DNA of 64,000 nucleotides from Prevotellamassilia timonensis (GCF_900106785.1 NZ_LT629830.1:1-64000), one strand, 5' to 3'. Positions 34,308 through 44,142 are shown, counted from the first letter of the stretch. The notes: generated by a model not told the origin, from the sequence alone. Program-made: numbers and translations.

Positions 34308-36323
34308 ATGTACAGACTGACCAAACGACATACACTGCCAATGCTGGCCCTGTCGACAAGCATTGCAGTTCAGGCACAAGATGTGCTTAACGATTCGATA
34401 GCCCCCACCCCCGAACGTGAGCTCAGCCAGGCTCAAGTGACGGGAAAGCGCAAAAGCGTGTCGCGCATGAGCGGTGCCGAAAATGGCTTTACACTGTCGC
34501 GCACAGAACTGTTCAAGGCTGCTTGCTGCAATCTGGGCGAGAGTTTTACCACCAACCCTTCGGTGGACGTGAGTTACAGCGATGCCGCCACTGGGGCCAA
34601 ACAAATAAAGTTGCTCGGACTGGCTGGCAGCTATGTGCAAATGCTGAGCGAGAACATTCCCGACTTCAGAGGAGCCGCTGTGCCTTACGCTTTGGGCTAC
34701 GTTCCGGGACCTTGGATGCAGAGCATACAGGTGTCGAAGGGCAGCGCCTCGGTAAAGAACGGCTATGAGAGCATTACGGGACAGATTAACGTGGAATATA
34801 AAAAACCGCAATCCGACCCCTCGATGGAGGTTAACCTGTATGGCGACACCAAGAGCCGCATTGAGGCTAACTTTGGCGGCAATGTGCATTTTAAGCAAAA
34901 GAAACTCAGCACGGGCGTGCTGGCGCACTATGAGAATAACTTTGGTCACCACGACGAAAACCACGACGGCTTTCTTGACAAGCCGAATGTGCGTCAAGGC
35001 AACTTGATGAACCGTTGGGCATGGGTGGGCGACCGCTACATTTTTCAAGCTGCCGTGGGCGGCCTTAACGAAAAGCGCGAAGGGGGCCAAACCAAGCACG
35101 CAGCACACGAGGGCAGCGAACGCTACGGCATTGACATGGAGACGACACGCCTCACTGCTTTTGCCAAGAATGCCTTTATTATAAACAAAGCGCATGGCAC
35201 CAACCTGGCGCTGATACTTTCGGGCAGTTACCACGATGCCGACGCCACATACGGACACCGCACCTATGATGTGCGGCAAAAGAATGGCTATGCCTCGCTG
35301 CTGTTTGAAACGGACTTTACCGAAGCACACAAGCTGTCGGCCGGATTGAGCCTCAACCACGACTACTACAACCAGCACTACCGCCTGACGCATAACACGG
35401 AACTGGCACCGCAACGGCTTGACGAACATGAGACGACACCGGGTGCCTATGCGCAATACACCTTTACACCTAACGAGCAATGGGTGGTGATGGGCGGTAT
35501 GCGTGTGGATCACAGCTCGATGTACGGCACCTTTGTCACACCCCGTTTTCACATTAAGTACGCCCCCAACCACGTGCTCAGTCTGCGGTTGTCGGCGGGC
35601 AAGGGGTACCGCACCATTCACGCCTTGGGCGAATTCAACTATCTGCTGGCAAGCAACCGCCAACTGGTTGTGGGCCATCTGAAGCAAGAGGCGGCATGGA
35701 ACTATGGTGCGAGCCTCAACTTGAAGGTGCCTGTGGGCGGACACATTCTCGACCTCAGCGCCGAGTACTACTACACGCACTTTGACGAACAGGTGGTGGT
35801 TGACTACGATACCGATGTGCAGCACATCTATCTGCATAACCTTGACGGGCACCGCAGCTACTCACACACCATGCAGGTGGAGGCTACCTATACGCTGCTG
35901 CGCAACCTGACACTGACTGCGGCCTACCGCTACAACCTGGTGCGCCAGTACACTGGCGGCCAAGTGCAGGAGAAGCCTTTTACCAACCGCTACAAGGGAC
36001 TGCTCACCGTATCGTACAAAACGCCGCTCGAACTGTGGCAGTTTGACGTGACGGCGCAGCTCAACGGCGGCGGCCGCCTGCTGGCCAATGGTGTGGAGGG
36101 GGCGACGACCTCTTTCCCGGCTTATGCCAGCTTGAATGCGCAGATTACGCGCTGGTTCCGCCACTTCAGCATTTATGTGGGTGGCGAAAACCTTACTAAC
36201 TACAAGCAGCGCAACCCCATTTTACACGCCGAACACCCGTGGAGCGACAAGTTTGACGCCACACAGGTGTGGGGACCGGTGCATGGTGCCATGGCTTACG
36301 CCGGTGTGAGAATAAATTATTAA
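34308..36323 (+). CDS. TonB-dependent outer membrane receptor of a copper operon
   Basis: Outer membrane active-transport receptor of 671 residues. A signal peptide ends near IAVQAQ (about 20-24). The plug domain (about 45-165) has NPSVDVSYSDAATGAKQIKLLGLAGSYVQML and YGYESITG-like text (KNGYESITGQINVEYKKP). A 22-strand-type barrel follows, ending MAYAGVRINY with a terminal aromatic residue. It lacks the N-terminal carboxypeptidase-like domain of SusC proteins. The downstream genes, 53 bp and 74 bp apart, encode a copper ATPase and a metal-binding protein, so it probably takes up or handles copper or a metal complex. The substrate is inferred from context only. ATG 34308 begins the signal peptide. 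Confidence 0.9.
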   Translation: MYRLTKRHTLPMLALSTSIAVQAQDVLNDSIAPTPERELSQAQVTGKRKSVSRMSGAENGFTLSRTELFKAACCNLGESFTTNPSVDVSYSDAATGAKQIKLLGLAGSYVQMLSENIPDFRGAAVPYALGYVPGPWMQSIQVSKGSASVKNGYESITGQINVEYKKPQSDPSMEVNLYGDTKSRIEANFGGNVHFKQKKLSTGVLAHYENNFGHHDENHDGFLDKPNVRQGNLMNRWAWVGDRYIFQAAVGGLNEKREGGQTKHAAHEGSERYGIDMETTRLTAFAKNAFIINKAHGTNLALILSGSYHDADATYGHRTYDVRQKNGYASLLFETDFTEAHKLSAGLSLNHDYYNQHYRLTHNTELAPQRLDEHETTPGAYAQYTFTPNEQWVVMGGMRVDHSSMYGTFVTPRFHIKYAPNHVLSLRLSAGKGYRTIHALGEFNYLLASNRQLVVGHLKQEAAWNYGASLNLKVPVGGHILDLSAEYYYTHFDEQVVVDYDTDVQHIYLHNLDGHRSYSHTMQVEATYTLLRNLTLTAAYRYNLVRQYTGGQVQEKPFTNRYKGLLTVSYKTPLELWQFDVTAQLNGGGRLLANGVEGATTSFPAYASLNAQITRWFRHFSIYVGGENLTNYKQRNPILHAEHPWSDKFDATQVWGPVHGAMAYAGVRINY

Positions 36324-36376
36324 CTCGTCAACCCAATAACCAAGACTTTCATCAACGCAATATATATAAGTACATT

Positions 36377-38629
36377 ATGTCTGTTATCACCCAAACATAT
36401 CCCGTAAAGGGCATGAGCTGTGCCTCGTGCTCGGCACACGTTGACAAAGCACTGCGCTCGGTGGCGGGCGTAGCCGAGGTCAATGTCAGTCTGGCCATGA
36501 ATGTGGCCAAAGTTACTTACGACAATGCGCAATGCACACCCACCGACCTGCAACAGGCGGTTGAACGCATGGGGTTTGAACTGGTGGTGGAGGAGGCCGA
36601 AACCGAGGGCGGTGGCGGCGAAAACAGTTGTCGGACGGCAGGCACACAGGCTGTGGACAAAGCCGCCGAAGCCGAAATGAGCAAACTGCAGCAAACCAAG
36701 CGTTTGGCCTATGGCGCTGTGCTGACGGCCGTTCCGCTACTGGTGCTGAGTTTGATGCCTGGTTTGTTCAGCGGACAAGAGGTGGCACTGTTCTTCCTTG
36801 CAAGTTTCTCGCTTTGGAAGTTCGGACGGGCTTTCTATGCCCCAGCATGGCGGTTGCTTAAACATGGCACATCGAACATGGACACCTTGGTGGCGCTGAG
36901 CATTACCGTGTCATACGTGTACAGTTTCTTCAATCTGTTTTTTCCACAATGGTTTACAGCACACGGCATGAAGCCTCACCTCTACTTTGACAGTGTGGGG
37001 GTTATTACGGCTTTCATTCTGCTTGGACGTATGCTCGAGGCACGTGCCAAACACAGCACGACCAATGCCATACGCAAGCTGATGGGACTCCAACCCAAAC
37101 AGGTTATTACCATTATGCCCAACGGCACTGAGCGCACCAAAAGCATTGGCGATGTGAAGCCCGGCGATGTGCTGATGGCACGTCCCGGTGAGCGCATTGC
37201 TGTGGACGGCGTGGTGACGGAAGGCACTTCGACTGTGGACGAAAGCATGCTGAGCGGCGAACCGACACCTGTGGGCAAAACGCTTGGCGAACGTGTCATG
37301 GCAGGCACCATCAACAAGAATGGCACTTTGCGCTACCGCGCCGAAAAGGCTGCCACCGACACATTGCTTGCTCACATTGTGCGCATGGTGCAGAATGCTC
37401 AAAACAGCAAGGTGCCCGTGCAGGCGCTGGTCGACCGCATTGCGGCGATGTTTGTGCCTGCCATCATTGGCATTGCACTACTTAGTCTGGCGGCATGGCT
37501 GGTGTTGTCGCCCGACAATGGGCTGACGCATGGTTTGATAGCCATGGTGTCGGTATTGGTCATAGCTTGTCCGTGCTCGTTGGGACTTGCCACACCTACT
37601 GCCATCATTGTGGGCATGGGACGAGGGGCCAACAATGGCATTTTAATTAAGGACGCCACTTGCCTTGAAACGGCCCGCCGCATCGACTGCGTGCTGCTCG
37701 ACAAAACAGGCACCCTCACCATAGGGCACCCCGAGGTGGTGGACACTCATTTTGCACAAGACAACGGGAGATTGGCGGCCGTGCTATGCGCATTGGAGCA
37801 CCGGTCTGAACACCCTTTGGCCGAGGCCATTTGCCAACATTTCAAAGGGGCGGAGCCGCTGGAGGTGACCCACTTTGCGGCTCTGCCGGGCAACGGCATT
37901 GAAGGAGTGGTTGGCAGCCAACATTTTTTAATAGGCAGCACAACGCTGATGCAGGACAAAAAGCGTATCTTTACCACCGCACAACGCAATGTGATTGACA
38001 GTTGGCTGCACAAGGCTTATACCATTGTGGCCATGGCCGATGAACAGCATGTGGTGGCGCTGGTGGCCCTGAATGATGAGCTTAAAAGCACATCGGCCAA
38101 GGCTGTGAGCGAACTAAAGGCTTTGGGCATAAGCACATACATGCTCACTGGCGACAACGAAGCCACCGCCGCTGCTGTAGCCGCCCAAGTGGGGGCCGAC
38201 CATTACGTGGCGCGTATGCTGCCTGCCGACAAGGCTGACTTTGTGAAAGGCTTGCAAACTGCCGGACACCAGGTGGCCATGGTGGGCGATGGCATTAACG
38301 ATAGTGCTGCCCTGGCACAGGCCGACTTGAGTGTGGCTATGGGACGAGGCAGCGACATTGCCATCGACACAGCTATGATGACGCTGCTCACATCGGACCT
38401 CATGCGTCTGCCCCAGGCTATCAGACTGTCGAACCGCACGGTGCGCACCATCAAGGAGAATTTGTTTTGGGCTTTCTTCTACAACGTTGTAAGCGTGCCC
38501 ATTGCTGCCGGGGTGCTATACCCTTTGTGCGGTTTCATGCTCAACCCCATGATTGCCGGCGCGGCCATGGCTCTGAGCAGTGTGAGCGTGGTGGCGAACT
38601 CTCTGCGTAGCGGCATGGGAAAACTATAA
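36377..38629 (+). CDS. copA: CopA-type heavy-metal P-type ATPase
   Basis: Inner membrane pump that expels Cu(I) using ATP. At 750 residues it has one N-terminal HMA domain with GMSCASC (residues 12-18). The actuator region contains DESMLSGEPTPVGK. The membrane metal site is CPC (398-400, in CPCSLGLATPTA) and the phosphorylation site is D442 in DKTGTLT. The SEHPLAEAI HP motif and GDGINDSAAL (about 637-646) are also present. C-terminal membrane helices carry YNVVSVPIAAG and the MALSSVSVVANSLR motif, both typical of Cu(I) P1B-1 pumps. It sits between a TonB receptor and an HMA protein, so the three genes likely form one copper operon. ATG 36377 starts just before the HMA domain. Confidence 0.95.
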   Translation: MSVITQTYPVKGMSCASCSAHVDKALRSVAGVAEVNVSLAMNVAKVTYDNAQCTPTDLQQAVERMGFELVVEEAETEGGGGENSCRTAGTQAVDKAAEAEMSKLQQTKRLAYGAVLTAVPLLVLSLMPGLFSGQEVALFFLASFSLWKFGRAFYAPAWRLLKHGTSNMDTLVALSITVSYVYSFFNLFFPQWFTAHGMKPHLYFDSVGVITAFILLGRMLEARAKHSTTNAIRKLMGLQPKQVITIMPNGTERTKSIGDVKPGDVLMARPGERIAVDGVVTEGTSTVDESMLSGEPTPVGKTLGERVMAGTINKNGTLRYRAEKAATDTLLAHIVRMVQNAQNSKVPVQALVDRIAAMFVPAIIGIALLSLAAWLVLSPDNGLTHGLIAMVSVLVIACPCSLGLATPTAIIVGMGRGANNGILIKDATCLETARRIDCVLLDKTGTLTIGHPEVVDTHFAQDNGRLAAVLCALEHRSEHPLAEAICQHFKGAEPLEVTHFAALPGNGIEGVVGSQHFLIGSTTLMQDKKRIFTTAQRNVIDSWLHKAYTIVAMADEQHVVALVALNDELKSTSAKAVSELKALGISTYMLTGDNEATAAAVAAQVGADHYVARMLPADKADFVKGLQTAGHQVAMVGDGINDSAALAQADLSVAMGRGSDIAIDTAMMTLLTSDLMRLPQAIRLSNRTVRTIKENLFWAFFYNVVSVPIAAGVLYPLCGFMLNPMIAGAAMALSSVSVVANSLRSGMGKL

Positions 38630-38703
38630 TGCGGCTTAGGAACCCGTCGATGCCCAATCGACACATCTGAATTGATTACAAACCTTTAATACACAACTGG
38701 ACA

Positions 38704-39144
38704 ATGAAGAAGTTTTTGACCTTTATCATGATGCTGGTTGTCAGCACTTCGCTGGCTCTGGCCAAGGACATCGAAACGGTGGTATTCACCACTCAGCCCC
38801 AAATGCACTGCAGCAACTGCGAGGCCAAGATAAAGAAGGCTTTGCGCTTTGAGAAAGGCGTGAAAGATATTGTGACCAATGTGCCACGTCAAATGGTGAC
38901 GGTAAAATATGACGAAGACAAAACAACCGTGGCCAAACTCATCAAGGCGCTTGAGAAGATTGGCTACTACGTGCGAGTTGTGGCTGCATCAGACGATGAT
39001 GTGCGCTGCAAATACAACGTGAAATGCAACAAACAGCCTACCTGCAACAAGAACAAGCGGTGCGGCAAAAGCAAATGCGGCAAGGCCAAGGGCTGCGGCA
39101 AGGCTAAGAGCTGCGACAAGGCTAAGAGCTGCTGCGGCAAATAG
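38704..39144 (+). CDS. Secreted HMA-domain protein with cysteine/lysine-rich tail
   Basis: A 146-residue protein. A signal peptide (1-21, ending LALAK) is followed by an HMA domain (about 25-95) with the metal site MHCSNC. The last 45 residues carry nine cysteines in a Lys-rich setting, with repeats such as CGKAKG, CGKAKS and CDKAKS and a final CC. The tail looks like a metallothionein-type metal sponge added to a copper chaperone. It is the third gene of the copper operon and is followed by a strong bidirectional terminator. Periplasmic or outer-surface copper buffering is an inference. The repeats could be an annotation problem only if the region were misassembled, which I see no sign of. 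Confidence 0.88.
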   Translation: MKKFLTFIMMLVVSTSLALAKDIETVVFTTQPQMHCSNCEAKIKKALRFEKGVKDIVTNVPRQMVTVKYDEDKTTVAKLIKALEKIGYYVRVVAASDDDVRCKYNVKCNKQPTCNKNKRCGKSKCGKAKGCGKAKSCDKAKSCCGK

Positions 39145-39170
39145 CATTGGCTGATTATATTTATTGACAC

Positions 39171-39219
39171 CAGAGGCCCTCACACTGCACAATTTATATT
39201 GTCAGTGTGAGGGCCTCTG
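39171..39219. terminator. Bidirectional terminator between the copper operon and the acyltransferase gene
   Basis: CAGAGGCCCTCACACTG (39171-39187) pairs perfectly over 17 bp with 39203-39219. It separates convergent genes. Confidence 0.85.
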
Positions 39220-39241
39220 CTTCAATGTCAGCAGTTTGCTG

Positions 39242-40243
39242 TTATTTGACCATTCTGATGACTACTTGTATTGCCAATGTGCTTATCACATATATTGCCA
39301 CGATTGAAGCCAACACTGCCAACATAAACAAGGGCGTAGAGGGTATGACGTCGGCCAAATGGCGGATATAGGCATAGTATTCCTTACGCACCAATATGTT
39401 TTGATGCACCAAATAAGCTGCAAAACTACCGCTTGCCAACCAGTTGACGAGGCGGCTTTGCAATCTGACACGTGAAAAGAATAACAACATGGCACCTGCG
39501 GCAACAATGGTGATGGGATTGGTGTAGGCTACCACAAAGGGTACAAACGCACCCATAAACGTTTGGCTCATCATACCTGCGCCCCACCCTACCAGGCCCA
39601 TTGTGCCCATTAGCACAACATACAGAACCATGAAACGCCAACGGGGCCAATGCTGCAACCGCGCCGCACCATACAGGCGCAAATAGCGGCCTAACAGATA
39701 GAGGCCTACAAATGACACGGCCGAATAACCCTTTTGCAAATCGGCAAACACAAAGGAGCAAGGTATCGTTATGACATAGAACACCAATAAGAAACGGCGC
39801 AGCGCGGCCTCATCGCTCTTTTCGACAAAGGCATTAAGCATTGGCGTAAGGAGGTAAAGCACTAAATAACTGCACACAAACCAATAGCTCCATATAGGAC
39901 GTACATAGCCCATCACGCCAGCTGGCTGCGGCAAACCGGCCAACCATACATACAGGGTAAGCACAATGGTGACGTACACAGGCTGTATGGCCAGGCGCAT
40001 AGCCCCCTTTGTGCGGAATGTGGTGCCGAACCAACCCGTTATCAGCACAAATATGTTGACACACGCCACGGTGTACACTTCGGTCATGGTCAGCCCGAGC
40101 CAACGCAGGGGCTCTGCCTGAAGCCATACCGTACGCGGATAGCCAAACGAGGCATAACCGGTGTGCAGCACCATCACCATGAGCATGGCCACTATGCGCA
40201 ACAGTTCCATGTTAGACTGACGCGCCAAACGTATTTCACTCAT
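39242..40243 (-). CDS. Acyltransferase family 3 membrane protein
   Basis: Integral membrane O-acyltransferase of 333 residues with about ten hydrophobic segments. The N-terminal RQSNMELLRIVAMLMVMVLHTGYASFG is the family signature, with the catalytic His in MVLHTG. Such enzymes (OatA, WecH and similar) add acetyl or other acyl groups to surface polysaccharides. The acceptor cannot be told from sequence. It lies 12 bp downstream of the FKBP gene on the same strand and is probably co-transcribed. Confidence 0.9.
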   Translation of the reverse strand: MSEIRLARQSNMELLRIVAMLMVMVLHTGYASFGYPRTVWLQAEPLRWLGLTMTEVYTVACVNIFVLITGWFGTTFRTKGAMRLAIQPVYVTIVLTLYVWLAGLPQPAGVMGYVRPIWSYWFVCSYLVLYLLTPMLNAFVEKSDEAALRRFLLVFYVITIPCSFVFADLQKGYSAVSFVGLYLLGRYLRLYGAARLQHWPRWRFMVLYVVLMGTMGLVGWGAGMMSQTFMGAFVPFVVAYTNPITIVAAGAMLLFFSRVRLQSRLVNWLASGSFAAYLVHQNILVRKEYYAYIRHLADVIPSTPLFMLAVLASIVAIYVISTLAIQVVIRMVK

Positions 40244-40255
40244 TTCCTTATCGCG

Positions 40256-40660
40256 TCAAGCTATGCTTATCAGTTCTACGTCAAATATCAATGTCGAATT
40301 GCCCGGTATGTCGCCATCGGTGCGGCTACCATAAGCCAGTTGCGAGGGTATGTATATGGTCCAGCGGTCGCCGGGGCGCATCTGGCTCAGTGCAATTTGC
40401 CAGCCATCAATCACCTCGTACAGGCGGAAGGCGGCGGGAATGCCGTCGCGACGCGAATCATCGAACACACGTCCGTTTATCAGCCGACCGGTATAATGCA
40501 CGCACACCACGCTGCGCAGGTCGGGGCGGCGCCCTTGGGGATTGCCGCTCTTTTGTATTTCGTAAAGCACGCCCTTAGGCAGTTCGTGCACGCCCTCTTG
40601 TTGCTTTTTGTCAACCAAGAAAGCCTCGTTCTTCAGTTTATAGTCAGTCTTCTTACTCAT
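40256..40660 (-). CDS. FKBP-type peptidyl-prolyl isomerase
   Basis: A 134-residue protein made almost only of the FKBP domain. Active-site text includes VCVHYTGRLINGRVFDDS, FRLYEVIDGWQIALSQMRPGDRW and IPSQLAYGSR, then PGNSTLIFDVELISI. It speeds cis-trans proline isomerization in folding. No signal peptide is seen, so it is probably cytoplasmic, unlike many Bacteroidetes FKBPs. The upstream 150 bp carries a duplicated 29-bp block containing TAACTTTG. Confidence 0.93.
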   Translation of the reverse strand: MSKKTDYKLKNEAFLVDKKQQEGVHELPKGVLYEIQKSGNPQGRRPDLRSVVCVHYTGRLINGRVFDDSRRDGIPAAFRLYEVIDGWQIALSQMRPGDRWTIYIPSQLAYGSRTDGDIPGNSTLIFDVELISIA

Positions 40661-40680
40661 AATAATGTGATTGTTATGGC

Positions 40681-40773
40681 TGCAAAGTTACGCAATGTTT
40701 CATCAACACTCGTCCTCCATGCGGTCAATGTAACTTTCATGCTCTGCAAAGTTACGCAATGTTTCATCAACAC
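40681..40773 (-). promoter_or_regulatory. Duplicated 29-bp block with TAACTTTG boxes before the FKBP gene
   Basis: TGCAAAGTTACGCAATGTTT, continuing CATCAACAC, occurs at 40681-40709 and again at 40745-40773. Read on the minus strand, each carries TAACTTTG, a -7-type box, the nearer one 23 bp before the FKBP ATG. Neither has an obvious -33 box at 19-21 bp. Confidence 0.6.
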
Positions 40774-40858
40774 ACCATAATTACCACAAACAAAAGGCGC
40801 AACCAACTTGCCATATCCGGCAAATGGTTGCGCCATAAGTAGGTGTTCGAAAATGCTA

Positions 40859-43800
40859 TTAGAAACGTCCGCCTGGACCGCCCATCGGGCGCATGGGCAT
40901 GCCACCGGGGCCACGCATATCGGGCGGGCCCGGACGGTCGGTCTTGTCATCGCCCTTCTTGCTGCTGCCACCGGGGAAGATGTTCAGCTTGTAGATGAAG
41001 TGCACCATGAAGTATGAGTTGATGGCGTTGTTCCACGAGTCGGTGCGCTGTGTGGCACTAATCATGCGGCTCACGTTGCTCTGCTTCTGCAATATATCGT
41101 AGAACTGAATGCTCAATGTGGCAGCCTTGTTCTTGAGGAACGACTGGGCTATTTGTGCATTCCACAGCAGTTCGTTGGTGTTCATCGAGGCATCAGAGTA
41201 GCCACGGCGTGAACTCATGCGAATATCGGTTGAAAAGCTCAACCCAAAGCTGAGGTTGACATTGGCATTGGCACCATAAGCAAAGTTCCAAGTGTCCATA
41301 TTGGCATTTTGCTGCACCGAGGCACGTGCATGTTGATAGTTGAGTTTGCCAAGCAAGCCCACATCGAACCAGGTTGAACGGTATGAGAGGTTGAGGTTTT
41401 CGTCCACGCCAAGCGTTTTGGTCGTGTTCTTTTGCGAGGCAGCCTGCTCAAACACCTTGCTGTATCCCTCATAGGTCTGCTCCGTCACAATCAGGTCATT
41501 CGGTTTGGTGCTGACATAACCCACCGCATTCTGATAGCTCACACTTGTAAAAGTGTTGATGTTGAACAACTTTTGCTTGCCGATGGCCGAATTGAACATA
41601 AACATGCCACGGCCGTCCCAGTTGCCACTGATGTTTTCGGGTCGGAAATAGCTCACACCGGTCTTGGCATCATACACCATACGGTTGGAGATAGAGTTCT
41701 TTGTCTGCGTGGCATCTACGCCCACCATCATGCCTTGCTGGCGGTCGGCATTATAGCCATTGTAATTGATGCGCAGCGAATTGTTCCACGATGGTTTCAA
41801 ACCCGGGTTACCCATCGATATGCTCAAGGGGTTGGAGTTGTCAACCACAGCCAGCAGGTCGGTCATTGAGGGTTGTGATGACGAGCCGCGGTAACGTATT
41901 TCCAAGCGGTTGGTTTTTGAAAAGTTGTAGCGCAAGCGCACCGACGGCGACACATTGAACACGTTGCGGGCCACCACCGTGTCAACCTGGCTCGGACGGT
42001 TATAGGCCATTTTGGTATGCTCCGGATTAAAGTCTACACCGGCATTAAAGCGCACCGCACTTGAGTTGTAACGTATGCCGAGGGTGGCTGTGTGGTCGGT
42101 GTATTTGTAGGTAGCATACTGCGAGTTGTTTTCGTCGCGCACTTTGTTCAGTATCTCGTCCGAAGTGGGCAGCGAGCCAAGTGACGGGCGCACACTTTCG
42201 TCAGTACTGCCAAAGCTGGCATCGTAGTCGCTCAACCCGGGGAAATCTGTTGTGTTCAACTCGTTCAAGTTGTAGCGCGAGCGGTCGCTCTTGTTATATT
42301 TGTAGCTAAACTGATAGCGGGCCTCGGCAAACCAATTCTTGCCCAAAGGCTCCACATAGCCCAAGCGTGCGCTCACGTTGTAGTTGCGCCCAGGGGTTGT
42401 GCTGTACTGGTTAAGATAGCTGTTGGTCTGGCCAGACGCCGGATTGTATGCAATGTTTGAAATAGCGTACGAATGGCTCTCGCTCTTGGTATAACCGCCA
42501 CTGGCACGCAACGACACGTTACGTCCGTTGCTCGACAAACGGCGCACGAGGTTCAAGTTGGCGCTGACATTGTGCGACTTGCTGTCACCCATCGACAGGC
42601 GTTTGTTGGTATTGACCATGATGGCCGCCAGTTCGGGATTGCGCTCGGCATAGTTACTGGCAAAGATGCTGTCGAGCGGGCTCACCATGCCATCAAGGTC
42701 GTAGGGGTTGCTGTTGAAAGTGGCCGAGCGCGAACTACCGCTGTTGCGCGACTCCGAGTAGCTGTAACTGGGTCGGAAATTGATGTTGGTCATCGAGTCG
42801 GGGCTCCACTCCAAGCGCAAACGGCTCATCACGCTGGTGCTGTGCGAACCGCTGAAACTGCTGCTGTTGCCAAACGACGAATTGCTGCCCGATGTAAGGA
42901 ACGTTTCAGAGTTTGTTGTGCTCAGCGCATCGGTACCCGTGTGGCTGTAAAGGGCAAATCCGCCCAGTTCCAAGCGACCGGCCTCACGCTTTTTTTTGCC
43001 ATTCTCCCACGAGAAGTCGACACCAACGCGCTTGGTGGCCGTCAAACCACCGCCACCGCCGCCAAAGCCACGCGGACCGCCAAAGCCCATGTCGTTGGTA
43101 TTATTGAGCGAAGCAAAGGTTGACACACGCGTCTTGTCGGTAAAGCGGGTACCAAAGAAACGGGTTGAATAGCGGTCATGATTGCCGTATGCCACGTCCA
43201 AGTTCGACACCCACGACTCGTTCAGTTCGCGTTTGGTAGAGATGTCCAACACGGTTGTCTCCTCACCGTCGTCTATGCCAGTTTGTTCGGTGTAATCACT
43301 CTTTTTGTCATAAGCCTTGATTTTGCTCACCAATTCGGTGGGCAGGTTCTTCATGGCAGTTTTGGTATCGCCCTTGAAGAAGTCCTTGCCATTTATCAAG
43401 AACTCCTGCACGGTTTTACCGTTCCACTTTATGGTGCCATCGTCGCTCACCTCCACACCCGGCAACTGCTTGACGAGCGACTCGAGCGTTGAGCCTGCGG
43501 GCACACGATAGGCCGAAGCCGAGAACATGGTCGTGTCGCCCTTTTGTTCCACGCGTGACGCGGTGGCGGTTACAGTAGCCGAGCCCAGCACCTTGTCGTT
43601 CGATGTCAGAAGCAGCGTGCCCAGCCCCACAGAGTCGGCCTCAGCCGTCAGTTCCACATTACGCGTAAGGGGCTTAAAACCCACATACGACAATTTTACG
43701 ATGTACTTGCCAGCCTCTTTAGGCTCAAAGCGGAACATGCCGTTCTCGTCGGTGGTGGCAGCCGTTACAGCTGTACTGTCTGAGCGCAGTAGCACCGCGG

Positions 43801-43924
43801 TGGCAAAGTCGACAGCATTCTTCGATTTTGACTCAACTGCCGTACCTGTCACAACATAGCGTTGTGCCATCGCCCCAGCGGCCATCACAAACGATAGCAT
43901 GAAGAGTAATAACTTGTGTTTCAT
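40859..43924 (-). CDS. Large outer membrane beta-barrel protein (TonB-receptor-like)
   Basis: A 1,021-residue outer membrane protein. A signal peptide ends GAMAQ (about 20). A carboxypeptidase-regulatory-like domain (about 22-110) includes KYIVKLSYVGFKPLTRNVEL. The plug-like domain has LESLVKQLPGVEVSDDGTIK and EFLINGKDFFKGDTKTAMKNLP. The long barrel is rich in Ser, Asn and aromatic residues. Gly-rich stretches occur at about 296-306 (FGGGGGG) and at the C-terminus (PPDMRGPGGMPMRPMGGPGG), the latter an unusual disordered tail past the barrel. It is paralogous to the protein at 7708-10602. It stands alone and its cargo is unknown. Confidence 0.9.
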   Translation of the reverse strand: MKHKLLLFMLSFVMAAGAMAQRYVVTGTAVESKSKNAVDFATAVLLRSDSTAVTAATTDENGMFRFEPKEAGKYIVKLSYVGFKPLTRNVELTAEADSVGLGTLLLTSNDKVLGSATVTATASRVEQKGDTTMFSASAYRVPAGSTLESLVKQLPGVEVSDDGTIKWNGKTVQEFLINGKDFFKGDTKTAMKNLPTELVSKIKAYDKKSDYTEQTGIDDGEETTVLDISTKRELNESWVSNLDVAYGNHDRYSTRFFGTRFTDKTRVSTFASLNNTNDMGFGGPRGFGGGGGGLTATKRVGVDFSWENGKKKREAGRLELGGFALYSHTGTDALSTTNSETFLTSGSNSSFGNSSSFSGSHSTSVMSRLRLEWSPDSMTNINFRPSYSYSESRNSGSSRSATFNSNPYDLDGMVSPLDSIFASNYAERNPELAAIMVNTNKRLSMGDSKSHNVSANLNLVRRLSSNGRNVSLRASGGYTKSESHSYAISNIAYNPASGQTNSYLNQYSTTPGRNYNVSARLGYVEPLGKNWFAEARYQFSYKYNKSDRSRYNLNELNTTDFPGLSDYDASFGSTDESVRPSLGSLPTSDEILNKVRDENNSQYATYKYTDHTATLGIRYNSSAVRFNAGVDFNPEHTKMAYNRPSQVDTVVARNVFNVSPSVRLRYNFSKTNRLEIRYRGSSSQPSMTDLLAVVDNSNPLSISMGNPGLKPSWNNSLRINYNGYNADRQQGMMVGVDATQTKNSISNRMVYDAKTGVSYFRPENISGNWDGRGMFMFNSAIGKQKLFNINTFTSVSYQNAVGYVSTKPNDLIVTEQTYEGYSKVFEQAASQKNTTKTLGVDENLNLSYRSTWFDVGLLGKLNYQHARASVQQNANMDTWNFAYGANANVNLSFGLSFSTDIRMSSRRGYSDASMNTNELLWNAQIAQSFLKNKAATLSIQFYDILQKQSNVSRMISATQRTDSWNNAINSYFMVHFIYKLNIFPGGSSKKGDDKTDRPGPPDMRGPGGMPMRPMGGPGGRF

Positions 43925-44111
43925 ATAAGTGTGTTGTATTGTTTTATTGCAATGTTAGCAGCAGGCGTTCGCCCGTCCCATTCGGCGCGCCACAATGAGC
44001 GGCACACGTAATTGAGATGCAAAGTTGGTACAAAGGTTTAACACAATCGTATTATAATACCTTAAAAATCGACGAAACCACTCATTCTGTCGACGAAAGC
44101 GTGCCCCACAC

Positions 44112-44142
44112 TTGCGCATTACGACAAATGTCATTACTTTTG
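44112..44142 (+). promoter_or_regulatory. Promoter of the ATPase-DUF4435 operon
   Basis: TTG (44112-44114) and TACTTTTG (44135-44142) are 20 bp apart, a fair Bacteroidetes promoter, with a leader of about 37 nt to the ATPase ATG. Confidence 0.6.

Noticed and set aside
33816-35852. A 678-codon open frame on the minus strand opposite the TonB receptor
   Set aside because: It is the antisense of a well-supported receptor gene plus part of asnA, has no family motifs and reflects codon bias of the true gene.
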